A program made the translations under genes and the position numbers. The notes below the pieces were generated by a model. That model saw nothing but the letters and a program-made list of their open reading frames with translations, had not been told where the DNA came from and did not search any database. From the IMG/VR virus record IMGVR_UViG_3300007734_000733, positions 1 through 60,427 of that record: a stretch of DNA of 60,427 nt; one strand, given 5' to 3'. The stretch comes from a virus. Of this stretch, positions 48,084-57,408 are shown piece after piece (the stretch's first letter is position 1; the number at the start of each line of letters is the position of its first letter).

Positions 48084-48989
48084 TTAGGTAGCGCCCGAGC
48101 TACCATAAGCACCGCGAGAGTTCGACCAGCCGAACGAGTACCGTTCGATGGCCTTCGCCAACAGGTTGTCGCTCGTAAAGTCAGTGAAAACGTCAGTCTC
48201 AAGAGCTTCACGGACGTAGTGTTTCAAGCCGTTGGGGGCGTCGGTCATAAGGAACCAAGCGTTCGTGTCAGTCAGGAAGTGATTGACGCGATAACCCTGC
48301 GGCACGGCACCAATGTTATAGATCGCATTGATGTCGTTGTTCGCGGTGCCGGTGCGGAACTGCGAGTGCAGGATACGATCAGCCGTAAACTGAAGCTGCG
48401 GCGGAACGATCAGTTTGGTGGGCTTCGTCATCGTGATGAGGCCCGCTTGGTCGCGGAACTGCGAGATGGTCACAATGGCGTCTTGCAGCGACGATTCGTT
48501 CAGATCGACCTGAACGCTCGGCGTGTTGGCAAACGTGCCGGTGTCAATCGGGTGCGCCGTCGAGAACAGAGAAACACCGTCGCCGCCGGGGAACGAGGTC
48601 GAGAAGCCGTTGTTCAGCACCGAAGCGCCGTTGACTTCTTTGCTCTGCAACATCGAGTTACGCAGCGACTGAGCCTGCTGCGGGAACTGCGACTCGTAAA
48701 GGTTATCCTTCATCGCTTGGCGGGTAATCATAAAGCCAACGCTGGTATAGCGATGGTAGTAGGTGCTGATGACGCGCTGTCCCATGTCTTGAAACTGCGT
48801 CGGAGCGCCTTCACCCTTAATCGAAGCGAGGCCCAACAGCTTCATTTCGACTTCGATTTCAACAGCCTTGTCGGAGGTATGGGTGCTGAAAATCTCAGTG
48901 TATTCTGCCGGGTACATCGGATAGTCGCCGAAAACTTCTGCCAAGCCGGGGCGAAGAAGCTGCTGAATCGAACTGGTATTAATGGTCAT
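48084..48989 (-). CDS. Major capsid protein (HK97-like fold inferred)
   Basis: 301 residues. Motifs EYTEIFSTHTSDKAVEIEVE, GQRVISTYYHRYTSVGFMITRQAM and the LFSTAHP/FLTDTNAWFL segments are typical of the phage Mu-gpT-like and related coat proteins, and the size is normal. The order terminase, portal, scaffold, decoration-like and then this gene fits a coat gene, and a strong terminator follows. No protease gene was found, so maturation is probably non-proteolytic (inference). Confidence 0.8.
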   Translation of the reverse strand: MTINTSSIQQLLRPGLAEVFGDYPMYPAEYTEIFSTHTSDKAVEIEVEMKLLGLASIKGEGAPTQFQDMGQRVISTYYHRYTSVGFMITRQAMKDNLYESQFPQQAQSLRNSMLQSKEVNGASVLNNGFSTSFPGGDGVSLFSTAHPIDTGTFANTPSVQVDLNESSLQDAIVTISQFRDQAGLITMTKPTKLIVPPQLQFTADRILHSQFRTGTANNDINAIYNIGAVPQGYRVNHFLTDTNAWFLMTDAPNGLKHYVREALETDVFTDFTSDNLLAKAIERYSFGWSNSRGAYGSSGAT

Positions 48990-49013
48990 GTGTTTTTTCC
49001 TAGGCCAAAAGCG

Positions 49014-49613
49014 TTACGGACGCGGCGTTCCAGCAGAACGCTGGCCATTGTTGATCTGAACAACCCAGTTGGCGAACGCGCCAACGGCGTTGCCAACACG
49101 CGGATCAAGCGACGTAATTCGCATGTTCAGGCCAGACGCAGTACTCGCAGTGGCATTATTCAACGTAACGGCAGATAGACCCGTGCGAGTGCTGCCAGCC
49201 GTGTAAACGAAGTTCGCATTAAGGCCCGGAGCCGCAGAGGTGAGCGGAGTGCCCGCAGCGCCCGTAGAATCGCCCTCAGTCATCGTGTATTGCGCCATCG
49301 GATCGTCGATAACCAACGCGATGGGGGTGTTGCCCGTAAGGACGTTACCAGTCGCACCAGCCCACTGATTCGTGAACTGCCATACGCCGCTGGCGTCCTG
49401 GTATTTGCAGCCCTGGAAAGCGCCCAGGACCGGAGAGGTCGCCGCACCGCGAACGATGATGCCCACGGTGGAAAGCGCCACCGGGTCGTTCTGGAAGATC
49501 GACTGGCCGCCCGTCGCCGGGAGGTTGTACTGGTTGGTGATACCATTGAAGGTAACGCCGTTACCGCTATTAAGCGGCTGGAGGCCGAAGCCACCGCTTG
49601 CGCCGTAAGCCAT
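49014..49613 (-). CDS. Putative capsid decoration/head protein
   Basis: 199 residues, all-beta and Thr/Ala/Gly/Asn-rich, immediately upstream of the major capsid gene in transcription order. Position and composition match head decoration or minor capsid proteins. It does not share the paralogue block of 45643/47240. Its ATG lies just after the regulatory gap 49614-49899. Confidence 0.7.
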   Translation of the reverse strand: MAYGASGGFGLQPLNSGNGVTFNGITNQYNLPATGGQSIFQNDPVALSTVGIIVRGAATSPVLGAFQGCKYQDASGVWQFTNQWAGATGNVLTGNTPIALVIDDPMAQYTMTEGDSTGAAGTPLTSAAPGLNANFVYTAGSTRTGLSAVTLNNATASTASGLNMRITSLDPRVGNAVGAFANWVVQINNGQRSAGTPRP

Positions 49614-49899
49614 GTTTTGCTCCTGTCAGATGCACGGGAAAAGTGCGAAAAATACTGATTGCCGTTGCGACGGCACGGAGCAGATACGTGACTGCACTTC
49701 GATAACGGGTCTGATAACCCGGCCAAGTACGTGATTGGCGTCGATAACCCAAGCCTGGGATCGTTATATGTTTCTACATTACCATAATTTTTAGAATATG
49801 TAAGTCCCGAATTATGGTGGGGTGGCCAGGATGGCCCCTTCACTCCTCCGGCAAGGGAAAGGTGGGCCGGGGCCATTATAACCCCAGCCACCCCGTACT
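49614..49899. promoter_or_regulatory. Non-coding regulatory gap upstream of capsid genes
   Basis: No gene supported; a long open frame here overlaps the head gene and has repeat-like composition. On the minus strand there is first a G/C-rich imperfect hairpin (about 49851-49895) that could terminate the upstream gene, then an inverted repeat CCATAATT/AATTATGG (49785-49820), and an AT-rich segment with TTACAT and TAATGT 16 bp apart that could be a late promoter. Leader of about 170 nt. Confidence 0.45.
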
Positions 49900-50397
49900 T
49901 TAATCTTTGAACTGGGTAACGTGCCCAAATTCAGTTTTAGATTCATCAAAACGCGGCAGGGTTTGGGCAAACGGATTAGTACCAGAACTCTGAGTCCAAT
50001 TGGTGCCTTCCATCAACTTCCGGGCTCGCGCTTCAACGATATCCCGGTCCCTTTTTACGTCTACTGACGGCTTTTCACAAAGAATAAGGCCGCCTTCGTT
50101 AATATACTTATCGTCGTCGGTGCCAAAACCAATATTCGGTACTGGCGGGAACAATTCTGGGTGACGATCACGCGGAACCGGACGCCAGCCGGAACGATAC
50201 TTGTTGTTCCAGTTGTCTTTATTGTACGTGCCGGAGTTATCGAAGGCTACCGCTACCCAGGCGTAGGTCATCCCGCGAGGGATAACTTCTGCGGGGATGT
50301 GAAAACGGGATTCGTGTGTACTTTTGTGGACTTTACGTGTTTCCGCCGTGCGCGAATTACTATCGCGTGTTTCGGAATTGCGAGGCTTACGGCCCAT
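49900..50397 (-). CDS. Late protein of unknown function
   Basis: 165 residues. A basic, Ser/Arg-rich N-terminus (about 1-35) is followed by RFHIPAEVIPRGMTYAWV and SGWRPVPRDRHPE, then an acidic/Lys-rich helical C-terminus. A conserved-looking protein between scaffold and capsid genes; possibly a virion or assembly component. No family recognised. Confidence 0.66.
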   Translation of the reverse strand: MGRKPRNSETRDSNSRTAETRKVHKSTHESRFHIPAEVIPRGMTYAWVAVAFDNSGTYNKDNWNNKYRSGWRPVPRDRHPELFPPVPNIGFGTDDDKYINEGGLILCEKPSVDVKRDRDIVEARARKLMEGTNWTQSSGTNPFAQTLPRFDESKTEFGHVTQFKD

Positions 50398-50408
50398 AGT
50401 TAATAATC

Positions 50409-51533
50409 CTACTGATTGTTGTTTTTCATAAGGCGACGAGCATAACTAACCTTGGCATCGTCAAAATTCATGGGTTGAAACGCCCTTGAGTGACCCTGCG
50501 GGTACTTTGGACCACCACCATTATCAACCATCTTTTTAACAAACCTAAGTTGATCTCCAGTCAGCTTGAATTTAGTCGGGCTTCCGGTTGCTTGGCCTCC
50601 AGAAGACATAGAGCGGGTCGGTGAAGCTACGGGAGAAGCCTTTCTGGTCTGCTGTTTGGGCTGCTCTTGTTCTTCTTCACCGAAATAATCGGGAAATTGA
50701 TCCCGCATATGCTCTTCGACTTCCCTAAAATACTCAGGTGACGACACTTTATAATTAAGGCGACCGTCTGCAATTTTACGTTCAAGGTTTGTGGCAAACA
50801 AAGTTGCCTCAGTATGCATAGCATCGTCATATTCTGGGTTTTTTAGAGGCCGACCCGACCTATCAAAAACAACACCGCCGCTATCATCTCGTTGGATAGA
50901 ATCGAAATAGCGGTTTTCCATAACCCAGTCTTTAACGGGTTCTGGCAATTCTGGGATATTAACAGCCACCCGCTGTTGTGCAGCTTGCTGTTGGCGCGGC
51001 TGCTCAACGGTCTTGGACTTTTCAGACTTTTTCCACGCCTCAACATCGTCCATCGTCGCTTTAGAAGATGCCAACTGCTCAGACGCCTCGGTAATCCTGG
51101 CCGGGTCGCCGCTTTCAATAGCCGCCGAAAGGGATGAGCGGGCATCACGCAAATCAGACTCAGCCTTAGCCGCGTAACTGTGCATCGCTACGTTTGATGC
51201 CTCGTTAGCCTTAGCCTCAAACTCAGAAGCACGCTGCCGTTCACGTTCCAATTCGGCCTGGAGTTGACTGGCATACCCACGCGCCTCATCACGCTCATGG
51301 GTCAGCGTTGCGTAACGCTTCGGCCCTCTGCGCTTAAAGATTTTCTGCGTATCTTCCGTAACTTCAACGGCTTCGGTTTTAGCTGGCTCCGCACCGTCTT
51401 CGTTCGGAAGTTCAATGTCTTCATCTACAAACTCCTCCTGACCAGTAAGGTTGCTGGGCGTAGGCGCTGACTCTTGTGTAGAGCCGCCTTCAGAGCCCTC
51501 CGGCGCGTAATTAGGCGTTTGAATGATTTTCAT
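50409..51533 (-). CDS. Putative capsid scaffolding protein
   Basis: 374 residues. Acidic, disordered N-terminus (Glu/Ser/Thr-rich, about 1-60), a long coiled-coil core (about 75-165, Glu/Ala/Arg heptads), and a basic C-terminus (MKNNNQ end) fit phage scaffolds, which have a helical core and a positively charged C-terminal tail. Located between the GroES-like and capsid genes. No protease domain is fused to it. Confidence 0.72.
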   Translation of the reverse strand: MKIIQTPNYAPEGSEGGSTQESAPTPSNLTGQEEFVDEDIELPNEDGAEPAKTEAVEVTEDTQKIFKRRGPKRYATLTHERDEARGYASQLQAELERERQRASEFEAKANEASNVAMHSYAAKAESDLRDARSSLSAAIESGDPARITEASEQLASSKATMDDVEAWKKSEKSKTVEQPRQQQAAQQRVAVNIPELPEPVKDWVMENRYFDSIQRDDSGGVVFDRSGRPLKNPEYDDAMHTEATLFATNLERKIADGRLNYKVSSPEYFREVEEHMRDQFPDYFGEEEQEQPKQQTRKASPVASPTRSMSSGGQATGSPTKFKLTGDQLRFVKKMVDNGGGPKYPQGHSRAFQPMNFDDAKVSYARRLMKNNNQ

Positions 51534-51544
51534 AATCTTGCCTA

Positions 51545-52030
51545 TCAGATTTTGGGGGCCATATAGACTGAAGTTACTTCAGTCGGGCCTTTGATGACTG
51601 CGATTACTTTGTCATCGGGAAGAAGGGCCATCGCTACATGATTGTAGTGACAAATAAACGACGACTGGCGCGGAATTACAATCCAGTCACCAACCCTGCA
51701 CCACGGTCCTTCGGGGTAGCGCACAGTTCCATCTGGGTTAAATCCCTTATAAGCCTGCGGCCCAACGGCGCAAACCAATGCAGAGACTGATTCAAACTTG
51801 TCTTGGTTTTTAGTAACTTCCGGCGTCCAAAGCGTTTGCTTTGTGCCATCCGGCATATCGACAACAAGCAATTCATCGGGACGAATGTAAATCTTTGCCG
51901 CAATCATGTACCCAGCGGGGCGAAGCTCGAATGGCTTTTGTGTAATTTCGATAAACTGCTTGTTAATGAGATCGGTTGCTTCGGAGATTTCGCTCTCTTC
52001 TACAAACGGCAGACTTTTAACTTTATCCAT
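51545..52030 (-). CDS. GroES-like co-chaperonin protein
   Basis: 161 residues. The segment RPAGYMIAAKIYIRPDEL followed by SVSALVCAVGPQAYKG, RVGDWIVIPRQS and DDKVIAVIKGP has the order of the GroES beta-barrel (R-P-x-x-x, V-x-A-V-G, G-D-x-V, d-x-a-V-I). A phage co-chaperonin would help host GroEL fold the capsid protein. It has an N-terminal extension (about 40 residues) absent from typical GroES. Located in the capsid operon next to the scaffold gene, consistent with that job. Fold-level call; not certain. Confidence 0.66.
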   Translation of the reverse strand: MDKVKSLPFVEESEISEATDLINKQFIEITQKPFELRPAGYMIAAKIYIRPDELLVVDMPDGTKQTLWTPEVTKNQDKFESVSALVCAVGPQAYKGFNPDGTVRYPEGPWCRVGDWIVIPRQSSFICHYNHVAMALLPDDKVIAVIKGPTEVTSVYMAPKI

Positions 52031-52313
52031 AACTTATCCTTGCCTGTTGAGTGTTTTCTTTGTCCGGTTGATCCGAACTGGTAATTTTTTTGTATTCTTC
52101 CTCAATCATTAAAATGACCATGTTAATGGCATCTATGGTTGAGTTTGTGTCGATTGCAAAAAAAGCGATTTCTTCCGCCGTAGCGGCGGGAACCGCCGCG
52201 CCCTCGACAACCATCGGGGCGCGGGGTTTGCATCTTCGGAGTGCGTTTATCTTGTCTTCCCGAATTTCACGTAGTCGTGCCGTGACCTTCCTTGCCAGCA
52301 GGTCTGCACTCAT
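52023..52313 (-). CDS. Small late protein of unknown function
   Basis: 96 residues, helical N-terminus (TARLREIREDKINALRR) and an Ala-rich central segment. Its ATG overlaps the stop of the 21-residue micro-gene (TAATG) and its end overlaps the GroES-like gene. Probably co-expressed with both. Function unknown. Confidence 0.65.
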   Translation of the reverse strand: MSADLLARKVTARLREIREDKINALRRCKPRAPMVVEGAAVPAATAEEIAFFAIDTNSTIDAINMVILMIEEEYKKITSSDQPDKENTQQARISYG

Positions 52314-52378
52314 TACTTACCTTTGCCTTTCTTTACGGCGGTCGGCTTCAGACGGATGTTTTTTACAGGACGCGACAT
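52313..52378 (-). CDS. 21-residue basic micro-protein
   Basis: A very small basic peptide (MSRPVKNIRLKPTAVKKGKGK). GGGAGG stands just before the ATG, a strong ribosome binding site, and its TAA overlaps the ATG of the next gene (TAATG). Lys-rich C-terminus; may be a nucleic-acid-binding or charge-neutralising virion peptide. Confidence 0.55.
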   Translation of the reverse strand: MSRPVKNIRLKPTAVKKGKGK

Positions 52379-52379
52379 A

Positions 52380-53399
52380 TCAACCTCCCTTTCCGTAAAG
52401 CATCATTTTGATCTTATCGGGCATCGGTGACTTCTTGCGGAGTTTGGCAGCGCCGCCAGCGGCCTTCTTCATGACCTTGCCGCCGTGCTTCATCGGGGGA
52501 GCCATTTGCGGAGCCATCGGGGGAGCCATGCCGAGGCCAGCCATGCGCGTGCCGGGCATCGGGGTCGCAGGACGGCGCACCTTCTTCAAGGCGCTCATCA
52601 AGGCGTTGGCCTCTCCAACAGTCCCCATGACTTTCTTTTTGTCGCCTTTGACCTTGCCGCCTTTTTTGTAGCCTTCTTCTTTAAGGCCCGTTCTAAATGA
52701 TTCTTTTCTTTTAGCGCGTTCTTTAAGGCCAATATTTTTTGAGATAGCAACATCGGCATCATCTAGTTTGTCTTTGATGTAATCTTTTCCACGATTAGCG
52801 TATGCACTTAATGCGTTGTCTTTTTTTGCTTTAGCTTGCCTATTTCTTCCGGCCAATTTTCCGCTGTAATAAGCATCTGTATCTCCAACGCCGGGTACAG
52901 GGCTCATCCCCTCAAAAGCATCAATTTCACCCGGGTTAGTCTTTCCACCATCAGCATACTTCTTCACCATCCCGCCGTTCATCAGCTTGGACTTCTGGCC
53001 GGGGTGCATGAGTTTATTGTGGCGTTCCATCAAGGCGCGGTCTTGCTTCTTGTCTTTTACTTCGCCGCCTTTGGCGTACTTGGGCTCTTTGTCCTTAGCC
53101 TTGTCTTGTGCAGCCGACTTGTCGGGAGTCTTCGGCGGGAACCGTTTCTGAATCTCCTTGCTGGCGTCTTTGGCTTCCTTATCACTCATTGGGCCAAGGC
53201 CCTGAGTGCGGTCGCTGCCATACGGGTCTTTCATCTTCCCGCCATCGGCCTTTTTGATCGGGCCGCCTTTTGCAAAAGCAGTCACGTTGCTCACGCCGCG
53301 TGCCGGTTGGTTGTTGTTCTTCAGGCCCGTGTCCGGCTTCTTATTCAGAGCCATAATATGCGGCATCATTTTCTGAGCATTGCGGCGCATTGAGTCCAT
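52380..53399 (-). CDS. Lys/Gly-rich virion protein with repeated GGx motifs
   Basis: 339 residues, very basic. It contains at least five (A/K/H)xGGx(V/I/A)K-type motifs (FAKGGPIKKADGG, YAKGGEVKDKK, MNGGMVKKYADGG, YKKGGKVKGDKK, MKHGGKVMKK) spread along its length, plus alternating acidic/basic helical segments. Between portal and capsid-block genes, it is probably a DNA-binding or head-internal virion protein. No family recognised beyond similar phage proteins. Confidence 0.66.
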   Translation of the reverse strand: MDSMRRNAQKMMPHIMALNKKPDTGLKNNNQPARGVSNVTAFAKGGPIKKADGGKMKDPYGSDRTQGLGPMSDKEAKDASKEIQKRFPPKTPDKSAAQDKAKDKEPKYAKGGEVKDKKQDRALMERHNKLMHPGQKSKLMNGGMVKKYADGGKTNPGEIDAFEGMSPVPGVGDTDAYYSGKLAGRNRQAKAKKDNALSAYANRGKDYIKDKLDDADVAISKNIGLKERAKRKESFRTGLKEEGYKKGGKVKGDKKKVMGTVGEANALMSALKKVRRPATPMPGTRMAGLGMAPPMAPQMAPPMKHGGKVMKKAAGGAAKLRKKSPMPDKIKMMLYGKGG

Positions 53400-55819
53400 T
53401 AGAATTTGCTCCTTGTCCCGAAGGTCTTTGGTTGGGAAATTTGTTTCTGCCTGTCTTTTTCGTAATTCAACATGGCAATACGCTCACGGGTCAGGCGGTC
53501 CTCGCGGCTGGATTTGAGCTTGAGCGTTTCCGTAAACGCCTTGCTGCTAGTGTTGGCTTGTATTTCTTGCAACTTGGCCTGGACCTTCGCGGCCTCGACT
53601 TTAAGCTGCTCCATAGCAATCTGACCGGGGGTGGGGTCTTCGCCACCCTGCGGCTTAGCAATTTGCTGCATTGCCTTAGCAACCAAGACAGCAATCTGGT
53701 TTTCAACTTCAGGCGGCAACTGCTGGCCTTCGGGCGGCAATTGTTGTCCCAGAATCTGCTCAACCTGAACCCGCATCTTGGCGGCTTCATGCTCGGCAAT
53801 GTGCGCCGGAACCGTTACCAACTCAGGCTTCTGCTGCATCAAAACCGTGTGAGCGGCAATATGGGCATCATGCTCTTGATAAGCGCCAACTTTGACCGGC
53901 TTGCCGTTGAGCAGGTTCTGATTCTCAGTCAACGGGTCTAGCGGCTGGGCTTCTTTCTTTGGCGGCAGAAGCGCCGAAATCCGCGCCTCGTCGATGCCCA
54001 TTTCGACGTACATTTGACGGAACGCCTGATACTGGTCATGTAAATCAGGCGCTTGAGTAGCAAACCGCAACAACGCTTCGGCACGCATCATGCGCTGGGC
54101 AGAAGACGTAATATTGGGATCGCTGACCGGGATAACGTCAACTTTATCCGAGAAATCAGCGCGCATCACCATGTTGGGGCCACCGGCCACCGGCCAGGGG
54201 TAGGGCTCTTCGGGCAGGAACTGGCCAAACAGGGCGGCAATCAGCCTGAACTCCCGCCTGTAAGCCCTGTGCGCGGCCTTGAGGGTAGCGGACTGTACGC
54301 GGTTGGATGCTTCTAAAAGGGCCACTGTGGTGCCTACAGGGGCGTCCTGGCGGCCTTCCCCGACAGCCACCTCAGTCATGCCGCCTAGGCGTTCGCCGTT
54401 CTCGCGGGTGGCCTTCCAAAGCTCCATCGACACAGGCGACGGCCCTTTGTAGGGCATCGTCATAATGGCTTGCTGAATTGGCATCCCGCCGGTATCGAGT
54501 TCGCGGAACTCGCACGGACCGATCATAATGTTGTTGTCGTCGCCCCTCATGCCCTTAACTTTTAGGCCGCCGGGGAACATTTCCAACGTAGCTGCATCAA
54601 TCATCTGACGCTGTAGGGAGGTCGCGCCTTTGGCCGTATTGCCGAGGATGTGGGCGTAGCCAATGCCGTAAAAGCCAAGGCCGGGGACAAACTTAAAGTG
54701 TGTAAAATATTGAATCTTTGCGTAAGTCTGGTCTTCTTCTTTCCAGTTACGGCGGATCGACAAAATCTTTTTGGAACCCGTCTCAACCGCGACAATGTAT
54801 GGCAACGGCAAGCCAGTCTCGGTCGGGTCTTCGTCCTCAGCCTCGCTGTCTGGGTTGGCCTCCGTATGCTCAAAGCCTTTTAGATTGAGGTCGATATGAC
54901 ATTCAAAAACCTCATACGGAGCCTCATCTGAATCCGTAGGTTTCTTCAGGCCCTGGGTATAGGTGGACTTATCGCCCAATGGCGAATTTTCGTCGTCCAG
55001 GTAATCCGGCTCTTTGAGGTCAATATCGCTATAAAAACCACTGAGTTGGCGCATCTTCATGTCTTTGGGGGACATTGAGACGACATGGGTGGCACGCGGA
55101 CATGTCTCCAAATCGTTCGTGCTAAACGAAACGATGAAGTCCTGCGGCAGAATAAACGGGCTAACAACCCGATTGAGAATAGGGTCTTGATAGGTCTTTT
55201 TGAAAGTACAGCCAACGAGCGGTAGCCAGAACAGCATTTGATCGTTCTGTTCAACCCACTCTGGCGCACCCTCCATCAGGTAGTAATTCATAAACTCTTT
55301 AACGCGAGAAGCCTGTGCTTCCGTTTCCGGCGTAGCCTGCCCAATAACCTGGGTTTTTACCGGCCCGCTGGCAGGCATCAATTCGGCGCTGGCTGTCGCG
55401 TGCCAGCGGATTACGGCTTCCAGCAGAATGGGGTCAAACACGCCAGCCGCGCCGGAAAACGGAATAGACCGATCCTCGATCTTTAGGCCGAGATACGTCA
55501 GACCTTGAGACAGCATACTTTCCCAATCTGCACGGGATTCGCGGTCTTCTTTCACATATTCAAGAATATCGTTGGCGATGGCCTGTAGGTCTTTTTCGTC
55601 CATATGCTCAGCTAGGTTGTCGTCATGCGCGACAGGCCCAGCACTTTCGCTATCAGGAGCGAAATCTATGGTTTCTCCGCCATCTTCTTCCGGCGTGATG
55701 GATGCGCCGTCAGCAAACGTGAGTTCGTCTTGAGGAACAGCCACATCTTCGCCACCGGAATCTCCTCCGGTAATATCATTAAGGCCAAGTACAGAAGCCG
55801 TTGCTCGATCAATAGCCAT
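53399..55819 (-). CDS. Portal protein (podovirus type, large)
   Basis: 806 residues. The N-terminal domain contains IANDILEYVKEDRESRADW, GAAGVFDPILLEAVIRWHA and the FWLPLVGCTFKKTYQDP segment; the stem/clip region with LWKATRENGERLGG and the long C-terminal helical barrel rich in Gln/Glu/Lys (about 680-790) are typical of big portal proteins in P22/podovirus-like phages. It forms the dodecameric DNA channel in the head. Located immediately downstream of terminase, the normal packaging order. Confidence 0.85.
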   Translation of the reverse strand: MAIDRATASVLGLNDITGGDSGGEDVAVPQDELTFADGASITPEEDGGETIDFAPDSESAGPVAHDDNLAEHMDEKDLQAIANDILEYVKEDRESRADWESMLSQGLTYLGLKIEDRSIPFSGAAGVFDPILLEAVIRWHATASAELMPASGPVKTQVIGQATPETEAQASRVKEFMNYYLMEGAPEWVEQNDQMLFWLPLVGCTFKKTYQDPILNRVVSPFILPQDFIVSFSTNDLETCPRATHVVSMSPKDMKMRQLSGFYSDIDLKEPDYLDDENSPLGDKSTYTQGLKKPTDSDEAPYEVFECHIDLNLKGFEHTEANPDSEAEDEDPTETGLPLPYIVAVETGSKKILSIRRNWKEEDQTYAKIQYFTHFKFVPGLGFYGIGYAHILGNTAKGATSLQRQMIDAATLEMFPGGLKVKGMRGDDNNIMIGPCEFRELDTGGMPIQQAIMTMPYKGPSPVSMELWKATRENGERLGGMTEVAVGEGRQDAPVGTTVALLEASNRVQSATLKAAHRAYRREFRLIAALFGQFLPEEPYPWPVAGGPNMVMRADFSDKVDVIPVSDPNITSSAQRMMRAEALLRFATQAPDLHDQYQAFRQMYVEMGIDEARISALLPPKKEAQPLDPLTENQNLLNGKPVKVGAYQEHDAHIAAHTVLMQQKPELVTVPAHIAEHEAAKMRVQVEQILGQQLPPEGQQLPPEVENQIAVLVAKAMQQIAKPQGGEDPTPGQIAMEQLKVEAAKVQAKLQEIQANTSSKAFTETLKLKSSREDRLTRERIAMLNYEKDRQKQISQPKTFGTRSKF

Positions 55820-55854
55820 TTAAGCTTGCCTAAAATACAAGAAGAAGTTCTATG

Positions 55855-57399
55855 TTAACCGTAAAGCGCCCCGTTTGCACGTTCCGTTATACGGAACGGC
55901 TCTTCTTCCATAGCATCAAGACTATTCTTAATCCAACCGCTGGTCTTCATTCGAATGATAGCTTGGCTGGTTGCGTCGGCATCATCTCGGGAATCTGAAG
56001 CCGGGAACGACATCAGAGAATTTACATACTCTTCGGCCCACCGCCTCGGAAGTGTGTAATTTGGTGGCTGACCGGGGACGTAAAACCGCCCGTTTTCAAA
56101 GATGTCGGTTGTTAGCAAAAGGCGGGCGTTCTTGTCGCCGTGTTTGTTTGGATTGAACCGTGTTGCAGCAATACCGGCCCGGCTCAAGTCGGCAATCAAA
56201 GGCTCGCCCGTTGCCTTGGCCTCGATAAGGATAACATCTGGTGGCTTTCTGCGGTTCCCGCTCATAGGAACCTCCAGATTATCATCCAGGTAATTAACTG
56301 CTAGGCGCTGAGCCATTTTACGCAATTCTGGATAATCAACCCTGCCCCGCCAACGGGATAGCAAGATAACGGACGGCAAATCCGTCTTGTCCTCTTTGAA
56401 AATACCAAACGTCAGGCAAACCGAAAATGCGCTCTTATTCTTGGACGTAATGGCCGTGTCCCAGCTTTGCAGGATGAAGCTGCATTTTGGGGGCTCTTTC
56501 TGGTTCCATATCTTAATCCAGTCACGCTTGATTACGTTACCGGACTCAAGAACTGGGCTTTGCTGGTACAAGCTCTCCCATTGCCGGGCCGTCATGGATG
56601 GCTGTGCCCGCCTACGGGCCAGGGCAGTCTTGTCTTCCCACTCCGGCCAGAGGGCTTCCCCGACCTTACGGCCTAGCGGGTCTTTCTCTTTAGCCAGCGC
56701 GGGCAGGATAACCTTGTCCCACTTATCGCCGCCTTTCTGCTTCTCAGCCGCCATGACGCGGCCAATGATGTCATCTAAGTGCCAGCGCGTTCCAATAATC
56801 ACCATCACGCCGCTGGGTTTCAAACGGGTTGATAAGTCAGAACCCCACCAATCCCACATGTTATCGCGCACGGTTTTTGATTCTGCGTCATCGACGCCTT
56901 TGAGCAAATCGTCGCAGATCACGCAATCAGCGCGCCTGCCCGTCACCGTACCGCCAACGCCAGTCGCGTAGTACGAGCCGCCTTGCTTCAAATCCCACCG
57001 GCCAGCGGAGCGGCTGTCATCCGACACTTCAATCTCTGGGAACAACATCTTGTACTCGTCCGACAACATAATGTTGCGGACCTTACGGCCCCACTGTTCC
57101 GCAAACGATTCGGTGTGGCTAACCGTTATGATGTTGTGCGTCGGGTTTCTTGATAAATAGAACGCCGGGTAATACAGCGACGACACCGTACTTTTGCCGT
57201 GGCCCGGTGGAAAGCACACCAGCAGACGGTCGCCCTTTCGGGTCATCTTGTCTTGCAGCTTATTACATAGAAATTCCATATGACGCGGCGGAGCCTTACC
57301 GTGCATGTACGTCATGAAGTCTGAGAAGTTTTCACGCGCCTGACGGCGACGAATCACTTCCGCAGCGGCTTGGTCAAGTGTCAGTTCTTGCAGGGACAA
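55855..57399 (-). CDS. Terminase large subunit
   Basis: 514 residues. ATPase: Walker A PPGHGKST (64-71), Walker B CVICDD (159-164) and the coupling region WWGSDLSTRLKPSG. Nuclease domain: SWDTA (first catalytic Asp), VILIEAKATG (Glu) and the C-terminal DSRDDADATSQAIIR cluster (Asp residues). It drives DNA packaging into the prohead and cuts concatemers. Full length with all motifs, so functional. A gene for a small-subunit-like protein lies about 440 bp upstream, after two short basic genes. Confidence 0.93.
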   Translation of the reverse strand: MSLQELTLDQAAAEVIRRRQARENFSDFMTYMHGKAPPRHMEFLCNKLQDKMTRKGDRLLVCFPPGHGKSTVSSLYYPAFYLSRNPTHNIITVSHTESFAEQWGRKVRNIMLSDEYKMLFPEIEVSDDSRSAGRWDLKQGGSYYATGVGGTVTGRRADCVICDDLLKGVDDAESKTVRDNMWDWWGSDLSTRLKPSGVMVIIGTRWHLDDIIGRVMAAEKQKGGDKWDKVILPALAKEKDPLGRKVGEALWPEWEDKTALARRRAQPSMTARQWESLYQQSPVLESGNVIKRDWIKIWNQKEPPKCSFILQSWDTAITSKNKSAFSVCLTFGIFKEDKTDLPSVILLSRWRGRVDYPELRKMAQRLAVNYLDDNLEVPMSGNRRKPPDVILIEAKATGEPLIADLSRAGIAATRFNPNKHGDKNARLLLTTDIFENGRFYVPGQPPNYTLPRRWAEEYVNSLMSFPASDSRDDADATSQAIIRMKTSGWIKNSLDAMEEEPFRITERANGALYG

Positions 57400-57408
57400 T
57401 TAATTTAA

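Noticed and set aside
47967-49178. 403-aa plus-strand frame opposite the major capsid gene
   Set aside because: Antisense shadow of a gene with clear capsid motifs; composition is Arg/Val-biased as expected from reverse coding.
49280-49891. 203-aa minus frame overlapping the decoration-type gene
   Set aside because: The overlapped frame 49014-49613 is the more protein-like; the extension lies in the regulatory gap and is Ser/Arg/Pro-biased.
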